Assembly: GCA_020912385.1 (NCBI GenBank)
Contig: CP087214.1
Coordinates: 496,001 to 560,000, forward strand
DNA from: Neofusicoccum parvum
Taxonomy: Eukaryota; Ascomycota; Dothideomycetes; Botryosphaeriales; Botryosphaeriaceae
Direction: 5' to 3'
Length of the DNA stretch: 64,000 bases
In this document: positions 1-10,268 of the stretch, in pieces
Layout of the letters: each line of letters begins with the position of its first letter
Position numbering within the stretch: the stretch's first letter is position 1
Notes under the pieces: generated by a model
Told to the model about the DNA's origin: nothing
Databases searched by the model: none
The model's input: only the letters and a program-made list of their open reading frames with translations
Position numbers and translations under genes: made by a program

Positions 1-713
1 AAATGAATCAAGCGGGTTCCCGGGCACTGAAATGGCCACCGAGACCGCATCAACACTTCACAGGCTATGGCCGCAGCGGTATGCAAAGCGGAATCCTCGG
101 CAGGGAGCATGCGGAAGCGAGACCAAAGAAAGTCCATGCAAGGATAAATTGTGATACGGTGCCTTTGGGCTCAGTGAGGCTGTAGCAAACAATGTTCAAC
201 ATGCTTCGGGTCCCTGCATGAAACCTGATACGAGTGAACAACGCAGAAACACTCCACAAACACACAAGCCTCAGCCGTCAGCCGCACCTTTCAGCTTAAT
301 GCAGCGTCGTATTCTTGCCTTGAAACATGCTTTGCCAAGAGCTGCAACATGATACTTCTGGGGTCCCGAGGTTGTTACTTGTGGGGCTCTTTGTCTATAT
401 TTGTCCCACCAAAAGGCACGTTGAGCTGTGCCACTTGTAATCAAGAATTGAAAGGAGCATGGAAGCAGAATGACGTGTTGTTGGTGCTGGCTCATGAGGA
501 AGTCTCAGTCACAATCTCGTTGAATGCTCTTTCACGACGACAAGATGCCCGGGACCTTTCGCTAATTTCATACTCCAGGCCATACATAAACCCTACCATT
601 GCTGCAAGTCCTTCCTACTTCAACACACACGAACACTCTCAAATTACTTTAACTCTCTACAGCTTCACTACATTACAGAACATTAAAGCCAACTCCAACA
701 GCAACCGTCAAAG
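1..713. other. Intergenic, no supported gene
   Basis: Only short overlapping open frames occur on both strands, none with a recognisable motif. The last ~120 bases are CT/CA-rich and look like the 5' leader of the small gene that starts at 714. Confidence 0.5.
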
Positions 714-923
714 ATGTGCCTCTACGACAAGGTTAAGTTTGGCTGCGGTTGTACCATGCGCGGCCAAGTCCACGATAGACCTGATAACAAGATCTGGTGC
801 TCCAAGAATCCCAATGGCAATTCCCAAGGGTGCGGTCAAACCCAGGTTCGGAAGACGACCAGCAAGAGCGGTAAATGTCCGCCGTGTTCAGGCAGGATCT
901 CTACCGAGTACTCTAAGTGGTGA
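714..923 (+). CDS. Small seven-cysteine protein, copy 1
   Basis: A 69-residue protein beginning Met-Cys, with no signal peptide or membrane segment, so probably intracellular. Cysteines lie at residues 2, 11, 13, 29, 40, 55 and 58. The order is MC-x8-CGC-x15-C-x10-C-x14-C-x2-C, ending with a CPPC pair. The spacing from the fourth cysteine onward is identical to the protein at 2252-2548, so the two look like diverged copies of one family. Paired Cys spacing without secretion suggests zinc binding; that is inference. The ATG follows a CT/CA-rich leader typical of fungal transcripts. Function is unknown. It is single-exon here, and an extra exon cannot be excluded. Confidence 0.6.
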   Translation: MCLYDKVKFGCGCTMRGQVHDRPDNKIWCSKNPNGNSQGCGQTQVRKTTSKSGKCPPCSGRISTEYSKW

Positions 924-2251
924 TATGGGTTTACTCGGTAACTGTTAACAAACTGTTGCATTGAATAGCAGCCATAGGTATTCTTTGCAAATGTAGAAAT
1001 ATGGCAGATTGAAACATTACAGATGTTGATTAGTCTAGAGCTCCTTATTCTCGGTGCTCGACACTAAATGTGATTCAATTTGACGGCTTTCAATGTCTAG
1101 CTTTACATTAAAGTGCCTGTTGGTCTGAGGATCATCACAGGGAAGTGCACGAAACTGGCTGTGATTTGATGAACGGCGCTTCACAGCGGCCTTGCCCGCA
1201 TGTTTTGAAGTCAGTGTGACCTAATCCCTATAGAGTAGTAACTTTGAGGCATACATGGCTGATTTAATGCGTGATGCTTCTACTCTGCTTCCAGAAGCCT
1301 ACAATACATTTGTGTGTTTATCAGCGTGATGCCGTATGAAGGAGGGTGGCTGGATGATGTGGTGTGACTTGTTGGGGAAGTATTTCGTGATGACGCAGGA
1401 CGACGATGACAGCGGCGGCGGCGGCGGCGGTGGCGTGGAGGATTTCTTCGACGTCGAGACGAGTGCGTGGCTGATGCGGGATGCAGGATGCGGAGCGATA
1501 TTTTTGGAAAATGCATTATGGCGGAGATGCGACCTGGAATGTGTGAGGCGGGCACTTCTTCGACGCGCGTTGCGGTTTTTGAGGAGATGGAAGGGTGGGA
1601 ATGTGGTGATGTGGACGCATAACTTGCGTGTGGGCGATGTGCGGTATACGGGGATAGGCGAGAGTAGTAGCTGTGCAAGGAGCATTTCGGCAGCAGCTGC
1701 TGAGGAAACGCTTGGAGAGTCTTATCGGCATGATACACGTCCGTATACCAAACGCTGAAGTCACGCTTCTCAGGCCATTTTGCTGGGGCAATCTAATTGC
1801 CCTGTTTGGGTTACGAGACAGGGGTGGTAAATGCGTTTGAGTCTGCGCAACTGGATGAGCCGCCATCGGCAGGGGATACGTATCTATTTGGGTACTGATA
1901 GAGGCTATAAGGTTTATTTTCATGTGCGCTAGCTTCGCGTTAATATGAAGTCACAATGAACTACTTCCATTGTTGTGTGGCGTTTAGAAGTGCCCGCGGA
2001 TGCAAGAACAAAAGCTGACGTAGATTTAGGTCTCGTTCTCCACCTGTAATAAGACATCTTTCTTTCGCTGATTCCATCACCAATACCAGAGAGCGTAAAA
2101 CCGACAGCACGGTATGCGTTGTTGCCCTCCAAACGCCCCCCATAACTTCGTACTCCCCCCATCACTTCCCCAAATTCCACTCCAAGCGCCTCAAGAAACC
2201 CTGGAGACAATTTCCAGACCACATTAATATTGTGCCCTGCTACCAAAAGCA
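924..2251. other. Intergenic with one doubtful ORF
   Basis: No conserved gene was seen. It contains a GGC trinucleotide run at 1412-1435 and the doubtful ORF at 1336-1758. The final ~100 bases are C-rich on the plus strand and probably form the leader of the gene at 2252. Confidence 0.4.
1336..1758 (+). CDS. Doubtful ORF, 140 aa
   Basis: An ATG-initiated frame of 140 codons containing an Asp run followed by a seven-glycine run encoded by a GGC microsatellite. No domain, signal peptide or homologous motif is recognised. The opposite strand is also open over the same bases, which argues that the openness may come from composition. Listed only so that it can be tested. Confidence 0.15.
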   Translation: MKEGGWMMWCDLLGKYFVMTQDDDDSGGGGGGGVEDFFDVETSAWLMRDAGCGAIFLENALWRRCDLECVRRALLRRALRFLRRWKGGNVVMWTHNLRVGDVRYTGIGESSSCARSISAAAAEETLGESYRHDTRPYTKR

Positions 2252-2548
2252 ATGTGTACCCACCGCGACATCATCCACACCTGCGGCTGCGACACTCGCC
2301 TCAGCCGCGCGTGCCCTGCCGGCGGCGGCGGCGGCGGCGAACCGTGCCCGCAGATGCGCGTCACTCGCCTCACCTTCTCGGAAAGCGAGTGCGCGGCCTG
2401 TAAGGAGCTGGACATGGTTGATGACGCACCACCAGCTGATTTCACCACCGGAATTCCGGATATCGAGGAGGAGCTGGAGGAAGGACGTGAAAGAGAAGAC
2501 GGCGGAAGGGTTGGAGAATTGGACCAGGGGTGGCTGTACGTGCTCTGA
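2252..2548 (+). CDS. Small seven-cysteine protein, copy 2
   Basis: A 98-residue protein starting Met-Cys. Cysteines are at 2, 11, 13, 21, 32, 47 and 50, giving MC-x8-CGC-x7-C-x10-C-x14-C-x2-C. The last three intervals match the protein at 714-923 exactly; only the loop between the third and fourth cysteines differs (7 versus 15 residues). A six-glycine stretch from a GGC repeat (2321-2339) sits between Cys21 and Cys32. The C-terminal half is acidic and Glu-rich and has no counterpart in copy 1. No signal peptide is seen. Function is unknown; metal binding by the cysteine pairs is inferred. Confidence 0.6.
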   Translation: MCTHRDIIHTCGCDTRLSRACPAGGGGGGEPCPQMRVTRLTFSESECAACKELDMVDDAPPADFTTGIPDIEEELEEGREREDGGRVGELDQGWLYVL

Positions 2549-3694
2549 GAACCGGGCTATCCCTGAGGAATGGGAAAGCTGACTGATGAGCCTCGAAGGA
2601 GTATGGCGTGGGATATTTTGAGGACGTTGTCGTGGTCCAGGCATGATAGGATTTGGCATGGAGCCTTTGACCCGGCGTGGGTGGGTAGGATATGAATGGG
2701 GAGGCGGGGAGCTATGGCGGATTGTGTGGTGAGATACAGACACAGGGATGACTTGGGTCTTGGAGTAGACTGTGTTCTAGCTTGCTCACTTTCGTGAATC
2801 ATGAGAGAATCTGTGTAGATTGTAGACCGCTGTATATCTGACCGTGGTATTGACATTGTAGGTGCGGATGACAATGTGTCTCGGTTTGATGGAAGGTTCC
2901 TTGGGTTTAATGTTTGGCCACGGATGTCTCTGTGATGGGCGGACTCTGTAGTCATCCAAGAAAATGTGGAAGTCAATCGTGTTGAAGGTAGGAGGCCCCG
3001 ATCTGCGCTGACATGAGAAAGGGTCACTCACAATATATGTTCAGATTGTGCAACAGGAATCCTTGGGGATGCGAAGAGTGTAGTGGACAGGAGAGGATGA
3101 AAATTTGGATACCCCCAGTCAGTAGTGACGCATTGGAGTTGAGAAGTGCATTTTTGTGCAAGTATAGTGCACGTGAAGGTGTCGTTCTCTCAGAGTCTTC
3201 CCAGTGCAGCTAAGCTTTCGGCATTGATATCCCATTTTCCGCACGCCGTGATACTCTTCGGTCAGAAGTACAAGCAGACACCTGCCAGCTTCCGTGCCGC
3301 TCGTGTCATGATTTCCAAAACAGGTCGTTTTCCTGCTTCCACGTACTCCAAAATGAGCCTCGAAGCAAAGGCGGTCAGCTGCATGCTTCAGCGAACCCTT
3401 CTGGACCACATATAAATTCTTCCGCAGACAACGCACCATCTTCCCTTCTTCCTCGTCATAGCAGTCCACTAAGCCTTCGAGGAGCATCCCCTTTCAGACG
3501 AAGTTCTCGTTAGCTCGGATTTTGAAGATCGTCTTGGGTTTCGGCTGTGTACTCTTGTTCTCATCCACAGTAAGCCATCTCATCACTTGATTGTCAAGTG
3601 TTAACCCATTCTAACAATCAAATCAGCCCACACGACCATCACTTCCCCGTACCCAACAAACCAACCACAAACTCATACGGTAAGCTATAGATAT
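2549..3694. other. Intergenic, possible minus-strand ORF
   Basis: No recognisable gene. A minus-strand ATG frame at 3119-3487 (122 codons, seven Cys) is open but has no known motif, and neighbouring frames are also partly open, so I do not call it. Bases 3600-3690 are CA-rich and probably form the leader of the gene starting at 3695. Confidence 0.4.
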
Positions 3695-5418
3695 ATGACC
3701 CAGCCCTACGTACTTCCACCTTATTACACGTACCCCATGCCAACCCCTTCCACAACCCCAACTCCTCCCCTCCTACCCAAATATCACCCATCTGACATCA
3801 ATATGCAGCCTACACGTAGTACCAAAGCCTCCAGAATGAAGAAGTCCTTTGGTACTTCCAGAAACAACCGTGGGGAGTCCCCCGACTCCAACCGGGACCG
3901 CCGCACCTCCGCCTCTGGCTATCACCATGGAACTTCCACCCCCTACCACCTTGGTCAGCAAGGTAATCTTCATGGTACCTCGAACCCGTTCTTCGACACC
4001 CATCCCGCCCCACAGGCAACGGTAAGTGTTCAGCGCAACAGAGACTAAGCAATACAATCACTGACAAGCTCCAGCGCCGCGATGGTCAGCCCCTGATCCT
4101 CTACAACCCTCGGCGACACCCCAACCTTCGCCTCACAGACGAGCAGATGACGGCGTTGTTCAAGCGTCCTGATCTGCCGGAGAATGCTCTTAGCCCTCGG
4201 GATCTGCGCTTCAGTCACATCCTGATCCACCCTGATCCGGCTGGCGTGCGAAAGGACGGCACAATCATGCGCACCTGGCTGGCCGGGGCCTTACCCAATG
4301 AGTTCCGCAAGAATAACAATTGCATGAAAGTCAGCTCGGGCGTCATTGCCGGCATCGGCCGCCAAACTCTCAATATCAGCAACGAGTACTGGCAGTGGCT
4401 AAAGGATACCGAGTCGTCGCCCCCCTTGTGCGAAGCTCTTGGACGCCGTGATGTCCTGTGCGATGAGGAGCACAACAAGCACGACCACTCACAGGACGGC
4501 CGATTCTATGCCTGCCCCTTCGAGCACGACCTGGCCGACCCGCAGTGGACGCACGGCTATGAGCACATCGTGTGCCGCAACTGCGAGGCCTGCCAGCCGG
4601 ACTTCTGCTCCCCCATCGTCAAGCAGATGCTCACCGAGGGCCCGCTGGTCGCCATGTGCGAGCACTGCGCCGTCCGCGCGCTGGCGGAGTACGGCACCGG
4701 CTACAACGGGTGCGAATGCACCCGTGGAGCCTTCGGCGGCATGTGCCTCTCACACCAGGACAGCGAGTGCTCGTACATCGCGCGGCGCTGGCTGGAGTAC
4801 CGCACGCTGCACCACGGCGACGGTGGCAGCTACGACGCCGCCACCGGGCAGCCGGTCGTCGTGCCGTTCTGCAGGTGCGGCCGCGCCCCCGTCGCGCGCG
4901 CGCGCCGCCCCTTCGCCTTCTGGTGCGCCGCCTGCGAGCAGCCGGTCGTGCTGCCCGCCAACGGCGCCGCCTGGCCGCCGGACATCACGCCGCAGCGCTG
5001 GCTGCGCGTCGCCAACCTGCCCACCGTCGACTACGACGCTCCCTACGCGCGCCAGTTCCTCTCCAGCAACCGCCACCACCTCGCCAGCCCCTCCCTTTTT
5101 CCCTCCCACTCCGCCTCCGCTCCCACCTCCCCGCCTCCTCCCTCCGGCCTGTCCATGGAGTTGCCTGCGCGCACTCCGCCCGGCGGCACGCCGCCGACGA
5201 CGACTCCGCCCGGCCAGCCCGCCATGACGTCCATGGGCGCTCCTCCTCCCCGCCACACCGGCGTCGTGCCGGGCGGCAGCCGCCGCGTGGCGCAGTGGAG
5301 CTCGGCCGGCGTCGATGCGAGCGAGACGCAGCCAGCTGCACGCAAGAAGCAGCCGAGGCCGAAGATTTACTCGGATAGCGAGGATGACGAGGAGGAGGAT
5401 GGGGAGGGAGAGTGGTAG
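3695..5418 (+). CDS. Cys-rich multi-knuckle protein, paralog P1
   Basis: Two exons, 3695-4021 and 4075-5418, joined over a 53-bp phase-0 GT-AG intron, give about 556 residues. The N-terminus is Pro/Ser/Thr-rich. A helical-looking region follows (HPDP near residue 161, then a W...FRKNNN...LNISNEYWQWL run). The Cys module begins with LCDEE (Cys about 238), then CRNC (276/279), CEHC (304/307), CEC (322/324), MCLSH (333), CRCG (375) and FWCAACEQPVVLP (393/396). The tail is Pro-rich, then basic (ARKKQPRPK) and strongly acidic (SDSEDDEEED). The same module order recurs in genes at 30483-31970, 35951-37666 and 46031-48148. The family is not one I recognise. Zinc binding and nuclear location are inferences. 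Spacing does not fit RING, PHD or Zn2Cys6. Confidence 0.8.
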
Positions 5419-6559
5419 GGGGTTGGGTCTTGTGGGGGTTCTTTTGCTTGGTTTCTTCTTTCCTTTCAGTGTGGTATTGCGTATATGATGAATGGCGGAA
5501 AAGCTTTGGGTCTGCTGGGTTTCGGTTCACTTAGTCCCGACTGGGACGTGAGAGGACTTAACTGGGAATCGCCAGCGGTAGGAAAGAAATAGATTGACGA
5601 TATAGCATAAGAACATATACTCATGCCCGGTAGCGCTTGTAAAATGACTGTATTACCGTGTGTTGTTGGTCGGCTTCTGTAGTGTTGGTCCAGACGAAGA
5701 CAGACCTGACTTGAATCTTCAATGGTATGGGGGAGAGAGCGGAAGGCAGCCATTGCTCGAATCTCTCTAACGTGAGGATTTCGTTGAGCTTTCCTGCGCT
5801 GATATCTTTCCCTCGAAAATAGCTTAAAGCGACCAAGGGAATGTCAAGATAATCATAAACCAAACGTCTTTTCTTATCTTCAATAAGCCGAAAGGTCTTT
5901 AGCAAACGCCGGCTTTCTTTTTGTCAGGAACCATCATGGTTAAAGCCTCCTGAGAAGTGGCGAATCGAAGTGATACAATAGATGCGCTAATCCCCTTCGA
6001 GAGAGAGTTGATTCGCACCTTCATCAGCCTCCCGCCCCACCTGACCAGGCTGCAGGCAAGTGGACCTAACCTCTATTCTACCAAGGCTTGGAAATGGAGC
6101 AAGGCATATTGTAAGGCGAAGTACTATTCCCTCCGCAAGTCCTTTAAACTTCATAGCGCATCCGGATTACTAGGGTTAACGGAGCGTGGCACTATAAATG
6201 TCACGGATAAGGATGGTATACGGCTCTGCTTAAGGAATGCCAACTGTTTAAAGACTTATGTATTGTAATCTGAGATGACTTTTCAACTTTATGTTGTTTT
6301 TATATTTTCCTTTTCTTATCCCCGGGCTAAAACATGAAGCCCCTTTTCTATGAAATCCAATGCTCCCATAATCAGTCCGAAATCCCTGTTCGTCGGTCTC
6401 CAAGATACAACGCCATCTACCTCTATCCAACCAAAAACCCCTGTAATCATAAACATCATCTAAAAGCCTCATCGCACGAAACCCATCATGACACCTCGCG
6501 CCTCTTAACCTCACACCACTACCCAACCCTCCCCCCTCCTCCCCTCAACCACCTCCGCC
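5419..6559. other. Intergenic, lower GC
   Basis: Lower in GC than the flanking genes. Short frames occur on both strands (minus 5621-5905, plus 5957-6268) but lack ATG starts and known motifs, so they are not called. The right end is C-rich on the plus strand and is probably the 3' untranslated part of the transporter gene. Confidence 0.4.
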
Positions 6560-8502
6560 CTACCTCCCACCACTCTCCTCATCCCCAGCCCCCCCACCCC
6601 CCTTCCCCCCAACCCACCCCCCCGTCCACAACGCCGCCGGCACCGCCGTCACACCCGCCAACAACCCCAAACTCCACCCCATCGCGCCCCACCCCGCGCC
6701 ATCCCTCACGTACCCCGCCCAGATAGGCCCGACCAACGCACCCCCCGCCCACGCCATATTGAACAGCCCGTACGCCTGCGCATACGCGCCCTTCCTCCCA
6801 AACAGGCCCGGCCGCGCGCCCTCCTTCGCAGCCACGACGTGCGAGATCTCCGCCATGACGCAGGGCATGACAGCGGCCAGACTCAGGCCCAGCAGCGCCA
6901 GCAGCGCGCACAGCAGGGCCTTCTGGCGCAGCGAGTCGCGCGCCACCAGGCGGAGCAGCGCGAAGCAGGCGCAGGAGCCCAGGAAGCCGAGCGCCGTCGG
7001 CAGGCGCGGGGAGGCGCGGTCGGCGGCGCGGCCGAAGAGCGGGGCGGCGAAGGAGGGGATGACGATGGGGAGGAAGATGAGGCCGGCGCCGGTGGCGGGC
7101 CAGGAGAAGGTGTGGCGGACGTGGAGGGGGAGGACGGCGTCGAGGGAGGACATGAGGATGGAGACGGTGAGGGTGCCGAGGAGGGCGGTGAGGAGGCGGC
7201 GGGAGGTGAGGAGGGAGAGGGTGGGGGGGAGGCGGTAGCGGGAGGAGGGGTGGGGAGGGGGAGGGGGAGTTGTGGGTGTGGTTGAGGGGGACGGCTGGAC
7301 GGCGATGGAGGGGGCGGTCATGGCCTTCTCTGGGTCTTGGACGTGTGCGGGGTCGGGGGCGGTGGGGAGAGTGATGCTTTTCTTCTCGTCGTCGTCGTCG
7401 TCCCTGCACTCGCTGTCTGGGAGGGGTGGTTGAGCTGCGACGGCGGTGGTGGCTCCGTAGCTGGCGGCGGCGGTCGATGAGGGGCCGAGATCCGTGACCT
7501 CCTCCGGCGGCTCCCATCGCCGGGCGACCTTCTTCTCGACCAGGACCAGGCGCAGGACGATGTCGAGGCCGATCAGGGCGTAGGCCATGGCGAAGACGGC
7601 GTTGTAGCCGGCGTGGTCGAGAACGACGCCGCCGAGCAGCGGGGCCAGCAGGACGGCCAGCGACATGGCCAGGCTGACGTAGCCCATGGCCTGGCCGACG
7701 TCGTTCTGGCCGACGGTGTCGACGAGGAGGGCGAGGCCGACGACCCAGACCACGGCGGCGGAGGTGCCCTGGAGGAGACGGCCGGCAACCAGGACGCCCA
7801 TCGAGGAGCCGATGTTGAGCATGACGGTGGAACCAGCCAGGGCGGCGAGGCCCAGGAGCAGGGGCATGCGGCGGGTGGAAGTGTGGTCGGCGACATAGCC
7901 GCAGATAGCTGCTGTGATGTCAGGAAAGGGCCTGCTCGCGGTTTGGAGGGGTGTGCATACGGGAGAAAGCCAGCAGAGCGGCGCCATAGACGGCGATCAG
8001 GATAGAGTTCCAGTGTTGGACTGCGATGCGGTCAGCGCCAAGATCAAATGACCGGTGCTGCAGGAGGACGGCAAAAAACTCACCAGCACCGGGATCAACA
8101 CCAGTCTTTTCCGTCAACGTGAACGGCATGACAGGGACAATCACAGCGTACAAAAAGATGTCCTGATCAACACTTCAGCAAACCCAAAACCCAAGTTTTA
8201 CGTAAGAAGCCAAGCGCTCGTCTAAAAGCTTCTCCGAAATCTAAAAATCGAACCGTATTCGGACTGCGCAGAGAAAGCTTGCAGGACAAGGGGGCCCACT
8301 GTGCGGGTTGCGAGAAGGGAGTGGGGGAGGGGAAGACCGAGACGAGACAAGCGGAAAGAGCCACACATACCGTGAAAACGGCTATCGAGACGGTCGCGCA
8401 GATGAAGGCCGAGCTCGATCTGTACTGCAGCATCCAAGGGGGCTGGTCGCCTCTCTGCAAGACCGTCTCCTTCAGGCTGGCCAGCCATGATGGCGCTGCC
8501 AT
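6560..8502 (-). CDS. MFS transporter, DHA1-like
   Basis: Four exons on the minus strand (8502-8371, 8162-8084, 8020-7961, 7911-6560) join to 540 residues. The first membrane segment is split by introns and rejoins as IFLYAVIVPVMPF. The loop after segment 2 carries the MFS signature GYVADHTSTRRMPLL (motif A, G-x3-D-x3-RR). Further hydrophobic segments include LVAGRLLQGTSAAVVWVVGL and a motif C-like run LAPLLGGVVLDHAGY. A long hydrophilic central loop (Asp/Lys, then Pro-rich) separates the two six-helix halves. It is a plasma or vacuolar membrane antiporter by family knowledge, nearest in style to fungal VMAT/DHA1 drug:H+ antiporters. The substrate cannot be told. The C-terminus ends in a Gly-rich tail. 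Confidence 0.85.
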
Positions 8503-10268
8503 CGCCTCGCAGCCAAATCACACCGCGATAATGGCCTTGTACGCGTTTCTGTTGGTCCGTCCAACCCCGAGCGAGATGAGACGCAGCACTACAGCAGCAG
8601 TCACTGCGAACGTGGGGAAAGGTAGCGGAGAAGGGTGTAGAATCAGGCGTGGCCCGCAGCGGCGGCAGTAGATCTAGCCCTCTTGGCCCACTGCGAGAAG
8701 GATACTCCCCAAAGCAGTAGCAGCCGTGGCGGCACGTTAAATGCTCGCTCGAGCTGTCCGTGACGGACCGGAAACCACAGCGGAGACGTGCTCTTCGTAA
8801 ACGCGTGCTGCAGGGAGAACGAGGAAAGAAGAGAGAGGCAAGAAAAAGCTCGGCTCGCGGGTTGTGGCTGGAGAAGGGCAGGAGAACGGCGAGAGCAAGG
8901 GGAAACGGATCTAGTTGCAACAGCTCGCAGAACGCCGTGCTTGATGACGGCTAGACAGAGCCACAGAACATCGCTCATCTGATGACATATCGAAAGTCCA
9001 GAACACATTGCGCCGTGGCGCCCACGCCCGAACGCTTTGGCTCGCTTGCGGGGCCCGCGGGTGCCGAGAGAAAAGGGAAGCCCGCGCGGCCGATCTGGAC
9101 ATCTCTTGAGTGTGGGGAGAACATGGAAAACGTCGAAAGGACCTCTGCCGAAGTTCTCGGCTTCGATGAGGTCACTGCCGAGAAGCGAGTACACTGCCGC
9201 CAGAGCAGACCCTCGAAGTGTTGGAGCCTACATGCTGAAGGTGTTGACTGACCGCAGCGGTGTGCGCAGGACGACAGGCCTGCTCTGTCCTCTTGACTTC
9301 CAGCGACGAAAGCGTCGCCGAAAAGCGGCAGCCGCTCTGCGTTGAGCACGCTTGGCGCTGTCGCCGTCAGTCGCTCGAATCGGCGCAGAAGAGAAGAGTG
9401 GGGCACAACGAGTCGAGCCTGATGGACGTTTGGAGCCGTGGCATCCTTCTGCTTGCCTTCCTTCTGATAAAGGCCGACTGGTCTTGTCGTCCTTGGGCAA
9501 TCGAAGTCCTTATCGCATGTAATTCGGTCGATGATGAGTTGTAGACCGCCGGCGCCGTGCGTGGTCTCGCCCGTCCGTCATGCACGTCTGGACCACTGCT
9601 GACAGTAGACGTGGACGGTGGCTTACACATCCTTGCGCCTCCGCTTCGGCATTCTCACCAGATCCACGGCTACATATGCCCACTTCTCCACCCTAAGCAA
9701 GAGCTGACCGCCAGACCATCAAGCCGCATGGGTGCCTCTCTGGAATTCATGATTTGTCTGACCTACGTATCTACGTATCCAGCTCCTTCATTTGCCCTTT
9801 CCCATCAGGCTTGCAATCCTGTCGCGAGCAAGCAAACCTTGGTCCTGCCTGCACCCGCCATCGCTTCTTCTTCTGTGGGTGGGAACCACATGTCTTTTCC
9901 TCTTTACGCCGTGACGAAAGAGCGACAAAAGGTTGTGTGTACCCTCATTACTGACGATGCGCCGTCCGGTAGAGAAGAGAAACCAGTGGAAAGGAAAAAA
10001 AAATAAGAAAGCAGAGGCTCAAGCAAAGCGCAAAAAGAGAATGCTATCCCGCCGCCGATGCAAGCAAACCCCGTGCGCAAAGTACAACGACTGAGTCAGG
10101 GGAGTAGAGAATATAGCCACTGCATTCCCTCCCGTCGAAAAAAACATGATTGAGATCTTCCCTTTCCGTGCGCCCTGTCCCGCCAGTTCCGTTGACCATG
10201 ATGTGAAGGAAAAGAACAATAACCGAATAGTCTATCCACAGTCGGTAGAGCAGAGCCGTGAAAAGACC
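8503..10268. other. Intergenic, 1.8 kb, no supported gene
   Basis: Separates the transporter start from the GID1 homolog stop. Several frames overlap on both strands around 8640-9630, but none begins with a credible ATG context and none carries a known motif. It probably holds the transporter promoter and the 3' region of the next gene. Confidence 0.4.

Noticed and set aside
3695..5418. RING, PHD or Zn2Cys6 identity for the Cys-rich family
   Set aside because: Cys/His order and loop lengths do not fit the C3HC4, C4HC3 or C6 patterns in any of the four members.
5621..6268. Two antiparallel frames in the 5.4-6.5 kb gap
   Set aside because: Neither has an ATG start or a known motif; the minus frame looks partly protein-like but cannot be extended to a gene model.
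10240..10251. tRNA-like A box (AGTCGGTAGAGC)
   Set aside because: No B box (GTTCRANNC), no cloverleaf stems, and it lies in the 3' region of the GID1 homolog.
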